Of a stretch of 64,000 nt of DNA, positions 12,101 to 24,400 are shown one piece after another. The stretch's first letter is position 1, and every line of letters starts with the position of its first letter. The stretch is from Ulva prolifera (lineage: Eukaryota; Chlorophyta; Ulvophyceae; Ulvales; Ulvaceae), in contig CM041203.1 of the NCBI GenBank assembly GCA_023078555.1, positions 2,757,481 through 2,821,480 of the forward strand, given 5' to 3'. The notes beneath the pieces were generated by a model. It searched no databases, was not told the DNA's origin, and saw only the letters and a program-made list of their open reading frames with translations. The translations under genes were made by a program, and so were the position numbers.

Positions 12101-12246
12101 ATATTGTCCGCTGCTATGACACCCCTGCCAGTGGATTGAGAGTGATGAATTTCGCACATGCGGCGATCAATGCCGTTCTTGTCCATCCAGGCTTCAAACT
12201 TGGCCCCGCTTTGGCGTGAGTCGCCTCTCCGCTGCAACGGCTCCAT
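9159..12246 (-). CDS. SETD6/Rubisco-LSMT-like protein lysine methyltransferase
   Basis: Six exons: 12076-12246, 11726-11941, 11397-11636, 10747-10919, 10261-10524, 9159-9765; phases 0,0,0,2,2 close, giving about 556 residues. The split SET domain starts with STGRGVIAADNIAEGATVL, continues with VPDSAVLLAEE and SKWAGYIDFLP, then LCGT, then the catalytic core PLWDALNHVTGQANV and GEELINDYGPLSNGELLRRYGF (NH and the C-terminal Tyr motif). The last two exons make the helical Rubisco-LSMT substrate-binding domain. Family members trimethylate or monomethylate lysines of Rubisco, aldolase or NF-kB-like factors; the target here is unknown. A GTAAGT-like sequence inside intron 1 is a decoy, since skipping it restores the family alignment. 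The intron after exon 3 has a strong GTAAGA donor. Confidence 0.9.
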
Positions 12247-12776
12247 GATGCTGCTGAAAGCGGCGCTATTGTTTTGAATCTGAAGACTGATCTACGCTTT
12301 TGTGCCTCGAGTGCACGCTTGGCAGACGATCGCAAACATTGGGTGGTGTCGTAAAATGCACGGGCTCAGCCTGGTAACATTGCAGCTGCAAGATCATGCA
12401 CAGTCTGCAACGCCTGCTGCATTCAGGCCGATGCATTGCAGTCACAGCGCAGCCTTCCTGAAGTGTGCCGATGAGGAGCTTGCTCGCTGTCTTGCAAGCG
12501 ACCGCTCGTATTTCGGCGTGCAACGCATGGATCGTCAGAACGCTGTTGACACCAGGCAGCACGTGACACCCGATCGTTCAATGGCGCCTGGCCGGAATTC
12601 TGGTCAAGACGAGCCAGTATGCCTCTTCAAATCGTAGTTTACTCCGCACGGACTCTGGGAGCTCGTGCGTTCGGTGTGCAACGCTATGCTACAAGCTCCG
12701 GAATGGTGTGGGAGCATTCCGGATCCAAGAATAGCACGGCAGTAGCTTGGTCCAGCGACACCTATATGCCGTTGGA
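12247..12776. promoter_or_regulatory. Divergent intergenic region, SETD6-like / PPCS
   Basis: About 530 bp between two divergent start codons, so it must hold both promoters unless 5' exons are missing. No TATA box or other named element seen. The open frame at 12619-12855 is not supported by homology. Confidence 0.5.
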
Positions 12777-14044
12777 ATGGATCAGTTCAGAGCGGAAAGC
12801 CCCGCAGAAACCACGGCCGTGCGTGCTCAACTTGCCCCCTTCTGTGGGCAACTAAGGCGTAGCGACACCAGAGTGGCAGTGGTGACATCAGGAGGGACCA
12901 CAGTGCCATTGGAGAGAAACTGTGTTAGATTTGTGGACAATTTTAGCCAAGGAACACGTGGAGCCATTTCCACTGAAGAGTTGTTGAAGGTTTCGCTCAC
13001 TTCAAGCTCGACTGCCACCTAAGTGCGAGGCCCTCCCACGGCTCACAGCCTACATGAGCGCAGGCAGGATACAGCGTCATCTTCCTGACCCGGTTGTCCG
13101 CCAGGCAGCCCTTCATCCGCCAACTCCCAGCCTTGCACAGTGCAGCTGTGTTGGGCGAGGTGCTGGAAACTGATGCATCTCAGTCTGTCCAGCTCCACAG
13201 GAGCGTCCTCGAGAAGGTCAACCCCATATGGCCGCTCATAGATGAAGTTTTGAACAGCCAGAGGCTCCTGACCATCCACTTCTCCACTGTCTTCGAATAC
13301 CTGGCATACCTTGAGGCCATTGCGGATGCTTTAAAGGTACACACGAGCTGCAGTGAACAGGACAAATACGAGTGTATCACCTATGCCTGGAGGTTTACCG
13401 TCCTGCTGCATACTGGCTGCGCAAAGCTTGGTGGTGATGTAGGAGTTTGGCGACCGGGTCATGTTCTATCTGGCGGCAGCAGTGTCCGATTTCTATGTGC
13501 CATGGCCAGAGGTCCCAGAGCACAAAATACAGAGCCGGGATGGTAAGATGGCTCTTACCATGGAGAACGTGCCAAAGTGCCTGGGCTTGCTGCGAAATGA
13601 GTGGGCTCCTCGTGCATTCCATGTCTCATTTAAACTCGAGACAGATGAAGATCTGCTCATTTCGAAAGCTCAGAAATCCATCAAGGCGTACGGAGTTCAC
13701 TGCGTCGTTGCAAACATGCTTCATACTCGCTCACATAGGTGTGGCGACTTGCACTTGCTTCACTGACCTGGTGCTGCTTGCCGGTGATGCTCATGCCGTG
13801 CAGGATGCATGTATGTTTGCAGGAATTCATACAATACAATGCTGCTGATTCGGGCCGTCTGTCTTGCAGAGTTCAATTAGTATACAAGGACAGTGGGGGC
13901 CACGACGGGGATTCATTTCAAGTCAACACAATCGCCCGTGATGGATATGACTGCGTCGAGGAGCCGTTGGTGAAGGCCATTGTCGAGCAACACAGCCAGC
14001 ACAGAGATCACAAGACAGCGGCCGTGGCTGGCGTTGTTGAATGA
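12777..14044 (+). CDS. PPCS: Phosphopantothenate-cysteine ligase (PPCS, CoaB-type)
   Basis: Exons 12777-12989, 13064-13336, 13443-13738 and 13870-14044; phases 0,0,2 close, giving 318 residues, close to the human enzyme's 311. It joins 4'-phosphopantothenate and cysteine, the second step of coenzyme A synthesis. Eukaryotic PPCS blocks appear in order: [84 protein letters not shown], and [16 protein letters not shown]. The start at 12777 is the first ATG in frame and sits at the expected distance from the TSGGT nucleotide loop. The protein is cytosolic; no targeting peptide is evident. Confidence 0.95.
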
Positions 14045-14294
14045 CCATATTGGGATCGTATCACGTTGAGTTGTGAAGCGCGTCTTAGTGCTGCTGTGAT
14101 TCTTTGCTTTGATTTACTCCGCTTGCTTGAAATTGTTATCCTGTCAGTTCCTTGGCAGTACCATGTCGGACACGCAATCACTGTTGCTTGCACATGCAAT
14201 GACTTTCACTGAAGTCACAATGATGCGCATGACTTACTTGCGCACATGATAGAGCTACGCCTGGCTCAAATAGTCTACCTGTCACATTTAGCCC

Positions 14295-15701
14295 CTACAC
14301 CTGAATCTCATGCTGGGCCAAGTCATGATTGAACATGCTGGCCATATCAACCAGCGCCTTCTTGACACCAGCCATGGTGAGCCCCATCAGGACCCTGACC
14401 CGCTTGGAATGCTCACTGTATTGGCCCGCCTGGGGCACCTCCCACTGACACGACCACTTCGCCCGAGAATGCATGAACTCGTCCTCCGGACGCATGAACA
14501 CAACATCGCCTGCCGCCCCCTGCACCGTGATCGCTGCTTCAGTAGCTAAACAATGAAGATGGCCTAGCATAGCAAGTGTCGTGCAACATGGTTCTGTAAC
14601 TTTGCGCATGGACCTGCCATAGCCAGGGTGACCGTCTCGCCCGTAGTGCAGAGATACTGTCTGTTGAGAGAGGGTCGCAGTCCAGGAGAGGGACAATCAC
14701 ACCGTGTCCATGCACGCCAGGAAGAAGATTTGGAAGTGCTTGGACGCGGTTTATGTGTTGTTTGGCACTTGTGGTCAAGTCGGGAATGCACACCTCAGGT
14801 TTGCTGGAAAAGCCTGCTGTCACTGGGACAGCCCCCAGCTCATTGGGAGCTGTGCCCGAATCTATGTAAGCTAGGGCACAGTGAATCACGTGCTTGACGT
14901 TGCCATGTGGCAGCAGGTCACAGTCTCCAGAGGCGAAGCATTGCTGCTGGTCCCTGACAATGCCTGCCACGAGGGGCGTAGCCAGCTCAGCCGGCGCATT
15001 GACGACACGCTCGCTGACGAGTACAGCTACATCCTTGCCTTCAAGTGCAGCACCCAGTTTGCCTTCAGATTCAGAACCTTTCGCATGTTTCCGCCAGTAC
15101 GCTGTCAGCTGTTTCAGGGGCACAGAGTCGTTGAACACAGACAGTGGAAGGAGGGCGGCAATGCCGATGCAGTCGGCGTCACATCGGATGCAGGAGCTGA
15201 TCTGTGCCTGCATGACCGATGGCAGGTCGGGCTCGCAAGGTTGTGCAAACTGACTGGCCACAGGTGCACACGGTCATCCCAGATTGGTGCGCACATCAGA
15301 GATGATCAGATCAGACAGCACAGACGAGTCAAAGTCCTTTCCATCGACCATCTTGTGGACCAAGGCTTTGATGATGTGAAAGTCCTCCTCTGCGGGATCG
15401 CAGAAATCGAAGTCCACCTGCTGCTCTTCCCCCAGGCCTACATTGCATGACCGCAGCTCTGAACTTGGGCTGCAGCAGCAGCTCATCAGATCACTACTAT
15501 CGCTCCTGGGCAATATAGCGTGACCCCACTTGTAGCAGCGCAGCGGTCCCATAGTTCTGCGTATGGAAGCATACCTTCCTCCTCGTCGTCGTCTTTCTTC
15601 CGTTTCTTCTTTCGAATTTCTGCACGATCTTTCTGCGGTGGGGTTCGCTTCCGACCATCGTTGCTGGAAGAAGTTTGTTTGTTTTTCGAACCGTTTGGCA
15701 T
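14295..15701 (-). CDS. BCP1/BCCIP family protein
   Basis: Exons 15575-15701, 15295-15437, 14794-15207 and 14295-14519; phases 1,0,0 close, giving 302 residues. BCP1 (yeast) is a nuclear chaperone for ribosomal protein uL14 and assists nuclear export; human BCCIP binds BRCA2 and p21. The N-terminus is basic then acidic (KKKRKKDDDEEE), as in the family. Diagnostic blocks are VDFDFCDPAEEDFHIIKALV, VAVLVSERVVNAPAELATPL and, near the end, VVFMRPEDEFMHSRA. The C-terminal end VRVLMGLTMAGVKKALVDM fits the family's last helix. The donor of exon 2 (GTGCGC after IISD) was chosen because it restores the family alignment; the frame also runs on to a stop 20 residues later. Convergent with PPCS with 250 bp between. 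Confidence 0.85.
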
Positions 15702-16674
15702 AGAGATCGGCTCCAACTTCACGTGGGAAGACAGTTGTCCCTGGGCCGGCTGCCGAGGGTGTCAGCAAGACAGCGCCTGCTCACTGCGAACGAAATCGTA
15801 CCAAATAAACTAAACACTTCGTAATTACAACAGGCGTTCTTGATGGTGCTGTGCATGTAGCCCTGCGATACACCGTTCGATGGAAACTGTGTGCTCAGGC
15901 GTGCAGACATCCGTGGCTACAAGAGTGCAGGGCACTGACATCTCTACATACTGGCCCCACGAGGCCTCTGACGAGACGTGGGAGAAGATGCCATTGCTGA
16001 AGGATGCAATATTACACAGTCCGGTATACGCATAAACACACATACAGGTTTGTAGCCATTGTATAAATGGACATCAGCAAATCGGTGCCGCGCAAAAATC
16101 GGTGCAGGGTTCTTCCATGCGTCAGTCCTCTGCCAGCCCCCTCACAGACCGGACAATCCCAAGGCCTGATCACCTCTTGGCCTGCCTCACTGTCTACGAG
16201 CCGAACTTACGTCGGCTACCCATGCTACTGTGGATCGTTCAACCTCAATCTTACTCCAGCTGATACACCTCTGCTCACCTCTCTTTTGCAAGCATCAGTC
16301 ACCAGCTTCGCATCAACACACCACCGTTCTAGATCTGAGAGACATCAGTCCATGCCTTGGGCGCAGTAGCAGTGGCAGGGGTATGCCAAGAACCACGGAA
16401 ACACTTGTGCAGCTGGGGAGGGCAGGCCCCTAGCATCGTGTGAACATGCAGCACACTCCTCAGTGCCATGTGGATAGCTACATATCTGCAGCGCTCACAA
16501 TCTGAATTGAAGAGCATCTTGAGACTGAACGTAAACAAAATGCTCCACAGATTACCCTGAACGTAAACAAAATGCTCCACAGATTACCCATCCCATAACT
16601 CTGTGGTGAAGCAGTGCATCGACTCAAGCACACAGCAGCCTGCCATAACCAGCCCGTACGCCCGCGTTGTCTTC
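15702..16674. other. Intergenic region with 32-bp tandem duplication
   Basis: Upstream of BCCIP and downstream of ATP23, both minus strand. A minus-strand open frame at 15825-16043 has fair protein texture but no recognisable domain or splice partners. A perfect 32-bp tandem duplication is at 16525-16588. Confidence 0.4.
16525..16588. repeat. Perfect 32-bp tandem duplication
   Basis: 16525-16556 is repeated exactly at 16557-16588. It sits about 90 bp past the ATP23 stop codon, probably in the 3' UTR or just beyond. Confidence 0.95.
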
Positions 16675-17855
16675 TCAAGGTGGCCGGACAAAGGGGTCTG
16701 TGTCGTTGTAGCATGCGTCAAAGTTGCTGAGCACTGCAGCAAGCGCCGAAAGGCGACACTGTGGCATAGATTTCACGCTCAGCTCTGCTCTCCGACGCAC
16801 ACATGCTTTCTCGTAGCCTGGCAGGGGCACATTCCCCCTCGCCAGCTCCATTGCCATGGAGCAGTCGCCACTGAGCCTGGCGGCGCGGATCTGCAACACG
16901 CAGTACCTTCGCTCGCTGCGGAGAGCACTCATGCGAAGTCCAACGTGCTGACCACGACATGAACAGGCTACAAGAACAACAAGGCCTGGACTGTACATAA
17001 ATTATCCAGAGTGCCGACTTGCAAAGCAAGGCGGTCACGCTCATGCTATCCAGCGGCTGTTGGAGGTTCAAATTAAACGGGTCAATAAACAGCACAGGCT
17101 CAGGAGACTTGAGTGACCTGGAACCATGGCTGTGGTACATTTCACAGGACAGCAGCGCTCTACAGGCAGACCTTGGTCTCGTACCTCTGAGCATGCGAGG
17201 TGCCTACAGTTGGCCCAGTCGAAGTCTTTGGCCCGGCATTCGTCGTAGGCGTGTATCAGTTCATGCACTATGGTGTTCTTCAGTTCTGTGGAATCGCCTT
17301 GAAAGTTATTGTGGCACAGCTCCAGTTCGTGTCGCAGGTACCTCCCCAGATAGCCAGGCTCACATTCAGCTACGACGATCTTCTCCTCTGGGAAATTGCA
17401 GCCAGCCTACAGGTAGTGTTCAGAGCTGTCAAAACACCACATGATGCATGAGCGCTTGGACGCTGTCGCAGTGATCAACCACCAGCAGCTGGCTGCTAAA
17501 ACGGATGGCATCCAGAATCACTCAGGACAACTCACACCTCATTGAGCTTCTCGAGCATGAACTTGACTGTGGGGTCGTTGTCAAGCATCTGTCTGCGCAG
17601 ATCACAGACGCGGCGGTACTTTGTGGAGTCAACGGCACTTTCACTGGACGTCTCTTCATCATCGGGTGCTTCTGCTTCTTCAATGCTGTACGCAACAGCA
17701 GATTTGTTCTTAGGATCGCGGGAGCAAAACGCTGCCTGAGGTGAAGATTGCTCCCGCTGGGCCTTTGATGCACTTGACTCAATGGCACTGCCCAAGACAT
17801 TGGCTCCGGTCCGGTCACTCCATGCCCAATCTATCCATGATCTGAAAGTGCTCAT
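16675..17855 (-). CDS. ATP23: Mitochondrial inner membrane metalloprotease ATP23
   Basis: Exons 17538-17855, 17185-17406 and 16675-16890, both junctions phase 0, giving 251 residues (yeast 227, human 246). ATP23 processes the Atp6 precursor in yeast and chaperones F1Fo-ATP synthase assembly on the intermembrane-space side. The zinc site is TIVHELIHAYDECR (HExxH), followed by DFDWANCRHLACSE and IRAARLSGDC. Upstream are PTVKFMLEKLNEAGC and the CEPGYLG...LCHNNF block; the end is CYNDTDPFVRPP, the family's usual C-terminus. The N-terminal ~70 residues are acidic and Ser-rich, an extension relative to yeast. Many conserved cysteines agree with the known disulfide-rich fold. The start at 17855 is the first ATG in the open frame. 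Confidence 0.94.
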
Positions 17856-18305
17856 ATGAAGATGCAACTGAGTTGACGACCAACAGATTCCTGCGGTGTG
17901 CGTTGCTACAGAAGGCGAAGGAACGTCGCAAGCGCATCACCGTGCATTGTGGCATCGGGTGGCACCTTCCCCCTGGCAAAGACCCTCAACACAAGAGGAT
18001 GCCGATGCCTAAGATCTGGCAGGCTTCATTTGCTGCCCCGGTAACGTGCGCACACATATGGCCGCTGCAGTGCGCTGCACGTCAAGACCATGTGTCTACA
18101 AGGCCTGTCGTGAACTACTGACATTCAGGTCTGGTTGGTGGATAGTAAGGCCGTGCCGGACACGTAGTGGTCAGAGCAGGGGTGCAGCAGAACATAGTCT
18201 GGTTTGAGCTGAGGCCCACACTCTACGTATTGGATCGACGCTCAGACTGGCTACCGCGCTCCCCAGCTTCCCGAACACTTGAGTGGATCCCATAAGCCCG
18301 TGGCC
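17856..18305. promoter_or_regulatory. Divergent intergenic region, ATP23 / LSM2
   Basis: 450 bp between the two start codons on opposite strands; expected to hold both promoters. No clear TATA box seen. Confidence 0.55.
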
Positions 18306-18793
18306 ATGATTTTCTTCTCTTTCTTCAAGACATTATCTGGCAAGGAAGTGTGTCCCTCTTGATGCGAGACCCTTGTGCTATGGAATCACAATGCTTTCGT
18401 AGCAGTCCGGAATGGGCCACAGGAGGCCGTCCAACATGTCCATGAGCGTGCCCAGGTCACTGTCGAGCTCAAGAATGACTTGGCAATCAATGGAACATTG
18501 CATTCTGTGGACCAGTACATGAACATCAAGCTGGACAACGTGAAGGTCGTAAATGAAGACAAATTCCCACACATGGTGCGGCCATCCAACAACCATGTTG
18601 TGAGGTTCCAGTTTCTTGTGAGGCTACAATCAAATCGTGTGGCCAAAGTCAAAACTCACGCTGTGCTGTGCAGCTTTCAGTACGCAACTGTTTCATTCGA
18701 GGCTCAGTCGTGCGATATGTGCACTTGCCACGAAATGCAGTAGATAAAGACCTCCTTCATGATGCCACACGTCGCCAACAACGGGGGCAGTGA
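18306..18793 (+). CDS. LSM2: U6 snRNA-associated Sm-like protein LSm2
   Basis: Exons 18306-18347, 18456-18575 and 18674-18793, both junctions phase 0, giving 93 residues (human LSm2 has 95). LSm2 belongs to the LSm2-8 ring on U6 snRNA and the LSm1-7 ring in mRNA decay. The 14-residue first exon MIFFSFFKTLSGKE was found by eye and matches the family N-terminus. The Sm1 motif is VELKNDLAINGTLHSVDQYM, followed by NIKLDNVKV and FPHM; the Sm2 motif is NCFIRGSVVRYVHLP. An in-frame misreading through the second intron would break the Sm2 motif, so the CTT-starting exon 3 is preferred. Confidence 0.97.
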
Positions 18794-19157
18794 CACCATG
18801 GTGCAGAGCTGGCTGCGTAGCCACGATGAGCAAATACAAGCCACCATGTCCTTCTGGTTGGCAGTAGTCTCACTGAGTTATCCCCCCTGCCACAACAGCT
18901 GGATATGCCTGATATGACCATGAACTAGGAGGCAGCCAGCTGGGCATGGAACGCCGAATGGTCCCCCTGTAGCACCGCTTGATTGCCAAGAGCATGGATG
19001 GCACTCATGATTCACTAGCGAGGCATGTCCAGTCCATAAATACCAAGTTCACAAGTCTTAGCTGTCCCTGTCTGCCTCTTTTTTTTGAGTTGGGTCGCGT
19101 ATGCTGCAGCCACTACTATGTTTCACAAGGCAGCTGATGCAAGCGCCTTTGCGTAGG
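18794..19157. other. Convergent intergenic region
   Basis: Between LSM2 (+) and the small ankyrin gene (-). I see no gene and no clear TGTAA motif. Confidence 0.45.
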
Positions 19158-20206
19158 TCACTCGTCCCCACTGGTACCGATGAATATGCTCTTGTGCCTT
19201 GGAGCACGCTGTATGTCAGCTGTGGTACAAGTAGACATTGATTTCTTGGGCCCCAGCATTGAGTTCAATACCACTGACGAGTGTGGGTCCTTCCTCTCGT
19301 ATGTGTCACATCTTGCTTTTCGATGCATCTTGGTAAACGGTGCTGCCATGGCGACTTGCCTCGCTCGATGAACGTCGCCGGTGTAGTCTTGGAATTCAGG
19401 TCTGAGAAGCTTTCCAGGCTGTGGGTGCTGACCGGCTCCCCGAGCTGCATCCATTCGCAAGTGTAAGGAAATGTGTCCAGGAATGTTAGCGACAACATTC
19501 ACACAGCGGGAAACCTGACCATCCAGCATGGCAATAATGTCTCCAGCTTCATCCATGTCATCGATCCTGTCATATGGCCTGTGCCCATGCGCTGTTATCA
19601 AATCTGTGTTGGCGCCATGCCTGCAAAGCAATGCTGTTCAGTCATTGCAGTCCACGCTTGCTACAGCCTCCAGAAGCATGTGGCTTGCACGGCTCAATCA
19701 GCCCAGATCACCGGAGATATCAATGGCTCTGTGATGATACGCGAGCGCTGTGCTTGCCTGAGCAGAATAGCAACCACGTCCGCGTTGTTCTCTTGACACG
19801 CAATGTGAAGGGGTGTGCTCCCATCTTTTGCGCGCTTGTCGATTTGTGCACCAGACTCTATCAACAACGGAACCACTGCAGCTTGGCCCACCATAGCTGC
19901 AATGTGCAGTGCTGTCATGCCAAAAGTGGAAGCCGCGTTGGCATCCACACCATGGCTGAGAAGCGATTGCACCTGCATCCTGAGCCAGATGTGTCTGGCC
20001 AGTAGTGCACGGATGTGGCAGTTGCATTGGGCGCTTCATGCAGACTGTTGCAAGCAGACCAGTGCAGGGCATGCAAAAAATGTACTTTGTACCTGATCCA
20101 GGTCACCTGTTGTAGTAGCAGTATGCAGCATATCACATGCCGGAATTACTTCCGGCCTGTGACGGGCTGAAGCAAAAAGAGGAGCCGAACTGTCGCGCGA
20201 CACCAT
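19158..20206 (-). CDS. Small ankyrin-repeat protein
   Basis: Exons 20093-20206, 19758-19972, 19515-19620, then probably 19360-19444 and 19158-19219; about 193 residues. Four ankyrin repeats are visible from residue 20 on: LHTATTTGDLDQVQSLLSHG, TALHIAAMVGQAAVVPLLIE, TPLHIACQENNADVVAILLR and HGANTDLITAHGHRPYD. Such proteins are protein-binding scaffolds; the partner is unknown. Intron 2 uses a GC donor (AG|GCAAGC): only this splice joins VAILLR to HGANTDL in frame. A second GC donor (GAG|GCAAGT) is proposed at 19359 because the phase closes with the CCACAG acceptor at 19220; if it is not used, the protein ends at 19265 instead. The first three exons are well supported, the last two less so. Confidence 0.82.
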
Positions 20207-21434
20207 TCCGCGTGTCCGTCGAGTATGATCCTTCGCCCGTTTCAAAGCTAAAGCGTCGAAATCACTCTTCAGTGGATGTTTTTATTAATTGCCCGCGAAC
20301 AACGAGATTCCTGTACTCTATTATCGAAAGCACTGGGTGTGTTTGAGCCTGTTGTGTGAACAGACCAATGCTGGCTCACGTGCCCACAATCAACAGCAGA
20401 AGCCACCGCATGTGCACATGTTTACATCCACTCCCATGTTGATGCGGGGACAAATATGCCAGTGCGCTGGAGACGAAAGTATCAGACGAGATCCTGCCTA
20501 GTACACCACGATGTGAGACAAACAAGACCTGCCCCGGAAGCCACACCTGCGTGAACTTGACCAGGCCTACAGAGTGGCAGCTCTCTGAAGGAAACTGTTG
20601 ACGGGTGTATTTACTTGGACCCCGTATAAGCAGCACTGTCGATCAAGGAACAGAGGTAGCGCAACCGAGGAATGTGTTGTCACTTGGCGCTGCCAGCAAT
20701 CAAGAGGGTACATGTATATATGGCCAACCATATAATAGCCAAGCTTCCTCCATGCAATACACAACATTTTTTTCAGCACCTCAGACCCTGTACGTCGCAC
20801 CACTGTAGACATGGAATGTGTCTGCTGCAGCATGCGTTCTTTAGCATCACTTTGTTCTGCCGGGGTTGATATTGTGCCATGGTTGTGGCGACAGATGCTA
20901 TGTACTGTTGCATGGGTGAACATGTGCTAACCCAGGTTTTGCAATTGCCGATAGGCTCCCACACAGTCATTGCAGCCGCTGTGGCGTGGGACTCTCGTCT
21001 GTGCTTGGCTCAGGCTACTGTCGCATGGCGTCGCCACAAGCAAAGCAAGGCGCAGCAATTAAGCATTGCCCCCGGGGAGCTTACAAAGAGCATCGCGCTC
21101 GAAGCACCCAGATGCCCATCGCACATTAAGGCGCGCAAGATGCCATATCATCTAACAGCTACGGCGCTGTCAACACATGATTCATGTCACCCAATCCATC
21201 AGCAGCATAGTTTAAGCAAATATGTCCCCAATGCGAAGCGGACTATGCCACGCAAGGCACAAGCATGCATATGCACAGATGCATTGCTATCTTCAGCTCC
21301 ACTAGCTGCTCTCAACACTCATATACACACAATCAATCCTTATCAAAACCATCCCAGCGCTAGCCAGATCTGTGCGACAGGATGCATGGCAGCTCTGTCA
21401 CCCATGCTGCCGGGCAGACCAGGCCTGGAGGGCG
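20207..21434. other. Intergenic region
   Basis: Upstream of the ankyrin gene and downstream of ABCA, both minus strand. A plus-strand open frame at 20879-21490 overlaps the ABCA last exon and has no domain. A minus-strand TGTAA motif (TTACA at 21080-21084) lies about 350 bp past the ABCA stop codon. Confidence 0.45.
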
Positions 21435-24400
21435 CTAAGGCGCTGCCAGGTCCAGTTCTGGGGCGGAGGCCTGCTGTGCTAATCGGATGAACACGTCCTC
21501 CAGGCTCGCATTGTGCACGCCCCAGTCCAGCACCGCGATACCCTGTGACCCGGCGTCTGCCATGCGGTCAAAGATCTCGGACAGCTGGATGTCGCTGCAG
21601 GGGATCTCGTACTTGCTCGTGCCCGCCAGCGCATACGTGCGCTTCGCGTTGGCGCTCATGCTCCGAACGAACGCATGCACCTGCTCCTCCTGGTCGACTG
21701 GGACCGTGAGGGTGAACACCTGCGCGAGCCGCTGCGAGTGAGCACAATGCATGGCTGCAATACATGGGGCGGGTGAATGAGCACGTTGCAGCGGCCAGCG
21801 TGATACGTGCCTGGTCATGACACCTGCCCCCCCCTCTGGGTGAGGCAAGCGGGGTGCCGAGCACGCACGAGGAGCTGGCGCACGCTGCGTCCTTGAGCAC
21901 AAAAGTCCTGCCTTAAACATGCGGATCACAACGGTGCGCGCCACCGGCGAGCGCATGCCATTCGAATAAGGCACCGACGCGTCATGCAAAGAACGTGTCG
22001 ATTCCTGTGCCAACATTGGGGACAAGCGCATAGCTGACGACATGAAAGCATATGGCTAAGCGGACTCGGGCCGGCCATGGGCGGCAGGGACGGGGGAGCG
22101 TGTGCCAGATGCACCTGGGACAAGGGGGGTATTCGTATGGAAGCGGCGCACATAGTAGCCGCCGTAGCGGGCGGTGAGGTGTTTCGGGTTGCCGAGGCAC
22201 ACAAGGCGGCCGTCGATGAAGATGCCGAGGCGATCACACAGGCCCTCCGCTTCCTCCATGCTGTGCGTCGTCAGCACGATCGCCTTGTCCTGCTTTGCGC
22301 GCTGCACGACATCCCACAGCTGCCGCCGCGATGCCGGGTCGAGGCCGGTGGAGGGCTCATCGAGGTAGGCCACCTTGGGGCTGCCAATGAGCGAGATCGC
22401 AACTGACAGGCGCCGCTTCATGCCTGCACCAGCTCGCACACTCAAACGCCTGCACGGCCGCGCCAACTGCCATACTTGTAGCTTGGGCACCACGCGGCAC
22501 GTGCTCGTGGCTGACTGCCCGGCGCCCGAAAGGACAGCCACCTACCGCAGCCGACAGAGCTCGCGCAACCCTGGATTCCAGTCATTCTACTGGCGCTCAT
22601 CCTCACTGTGGCTGCTGATCACCACCTTCATATGGCAATGAAGGTGGTGGTTTATGCACAGCTGTCCACGCGCGGCCACTGAGTGTGGAACAGCTGAGAC
22701 ACGTCTCTGGTCTGAAGTATCAAGATCGTATGACTGCTGGTCCACACAGCGGCCTGTGCCCGTCAGACATCCTGGTAGTGCGCAACAACGGCATCCTCCG
22801 GGCCGCCGCAGGCATGCAGAAGCAGGGCCCGCACCGCCGGAGAACTGGCCGGCGCGCTTCTTGCGGACGTCGTAGAGCTTGACGCTGCGCAGCGCGGTGT
22901 CCACGGCGTCGCGCATCGCGCCACTGGACAGGCCCTTGAGGCGCGCGTAGAAGAACAGGTGCTCCTCCGCTGTCAGCGTCTCCCACAGCAGGTCGTGCTG
23001 CGGGCAGACGCCCATCACCTTGTAGATGCTGTTCATCTCCTCGCGGATGTCCATGCCGCTGATGAACGCGTCTCCGCGCGTCGCCTCCAGGAAGCCGATC
23101 ATCTGCACCCGCACACACTCCCGATCACTCCATGGCGTCCAGCACTTGAAGACGGCGGCTCGGAGGCACGGTGGTCAGATGCTTCCATTGCCGGAGCGTT
23201 TTTCTTTCTGACGCGCGGATGGGGTTTGATGCAGCGCGCGTGCAGGCAACGTGGTGGCTGTCGGGACAGGGGCGCACCATGTTGATGCTGGTCGACTTCC
23301 CTGCACCGTTGGGGCCTAGCAACCTGCAGCGCAGCGACGCAGTGAGTTGTGGCTGTGGAGTCGCAGCCGGCATGCCAGGCGAAAGGGACCTGTGAGCACG
23401 AGCCATGCAGCCCATGCCTGCTGCCACGCACCGCAGGGTGGCCGCCACACCGCAGCGAGCGCAAAGGATTCCCCCGTGCAGATCTGCTCCAGCCGAGCTC
23501 TGCAACGCACGATGCCAGCGCTGGCCTGAGCTAACGCACGCTTGGTCATAATGAGACATGTGAGGGCAGCTCAATATGTGGCTTCACCACTACACAGGCA
23601 GCACCAGGTGCATCTCAGGCCACACAGGCACACCAGCGACATGCGCCCGGCACCGCACCCAAAGCACTCCCCTGTGGACACCTTGAGGCTCACGTTCTTC
23701 ACGGCCACCTTCTTCGGGTTGCCGTCCATCGGCGGAAACTCCTTGCGCAGATCACGCACGAGGATGGGCAGGTCCGCAGAGGGCGCGGTGGAGTAGGCGG
23801 CCTCGCGCTCGCGGAGCACGTCGTCCGCCAAACGCCCGACGTCCGACGGCAGCGACGTGGGGTCGAGCATCGTATGCACGTCGTCGCCAGAGGAGCTCAC
23901 CTTGCTGCACACCAGCCGCACACCAGTGACGCGCTGCCCTCGCGGCTCACAGCCCTTGCAACACGAGCTCGGACGGTGGCGAATGCATGAGAAGGGGGAA
24001 CCAGCCATGGCAGCTAGGCATGCAAGCGAGCTAGCATAGAAGGCGCACTGAGCAGGTGTATGGACACAGCGTGTGCGGGTGCAGGGCGACGTCGCACCCA
24101 GCAGCAGGTGACATTGTAAGCAATCATAGCGAATCGGTTGCAGCGCGCCGCGCACGTGTCCATGCGGCAGCTGCACCTGCCATGCACATTCTCTACCTTT
24201 GCGCACAGTCCTCACGGCGTGTGTCAGTGTGGAGCAGCTAGTGTACTCATCACAACACCTCCGCATCCGCGGGGGCGTCGGCAGCTCCGCCACCGGAACA
24301 CACAAGGCTGGGATCAGGCATGCACTTCCAGCAGCTCGAGCCATGGCGCGGGCCACATGGGCGGGGGGCGTGCCTGCCACGGGAGCAGGTGAAGGGGAAC

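Noticed and set aside
20879..21490. 203-codon plus-strand frame
   Set aside because: Overlaps the ABCA last exon on the other strand and has shuffled composition.
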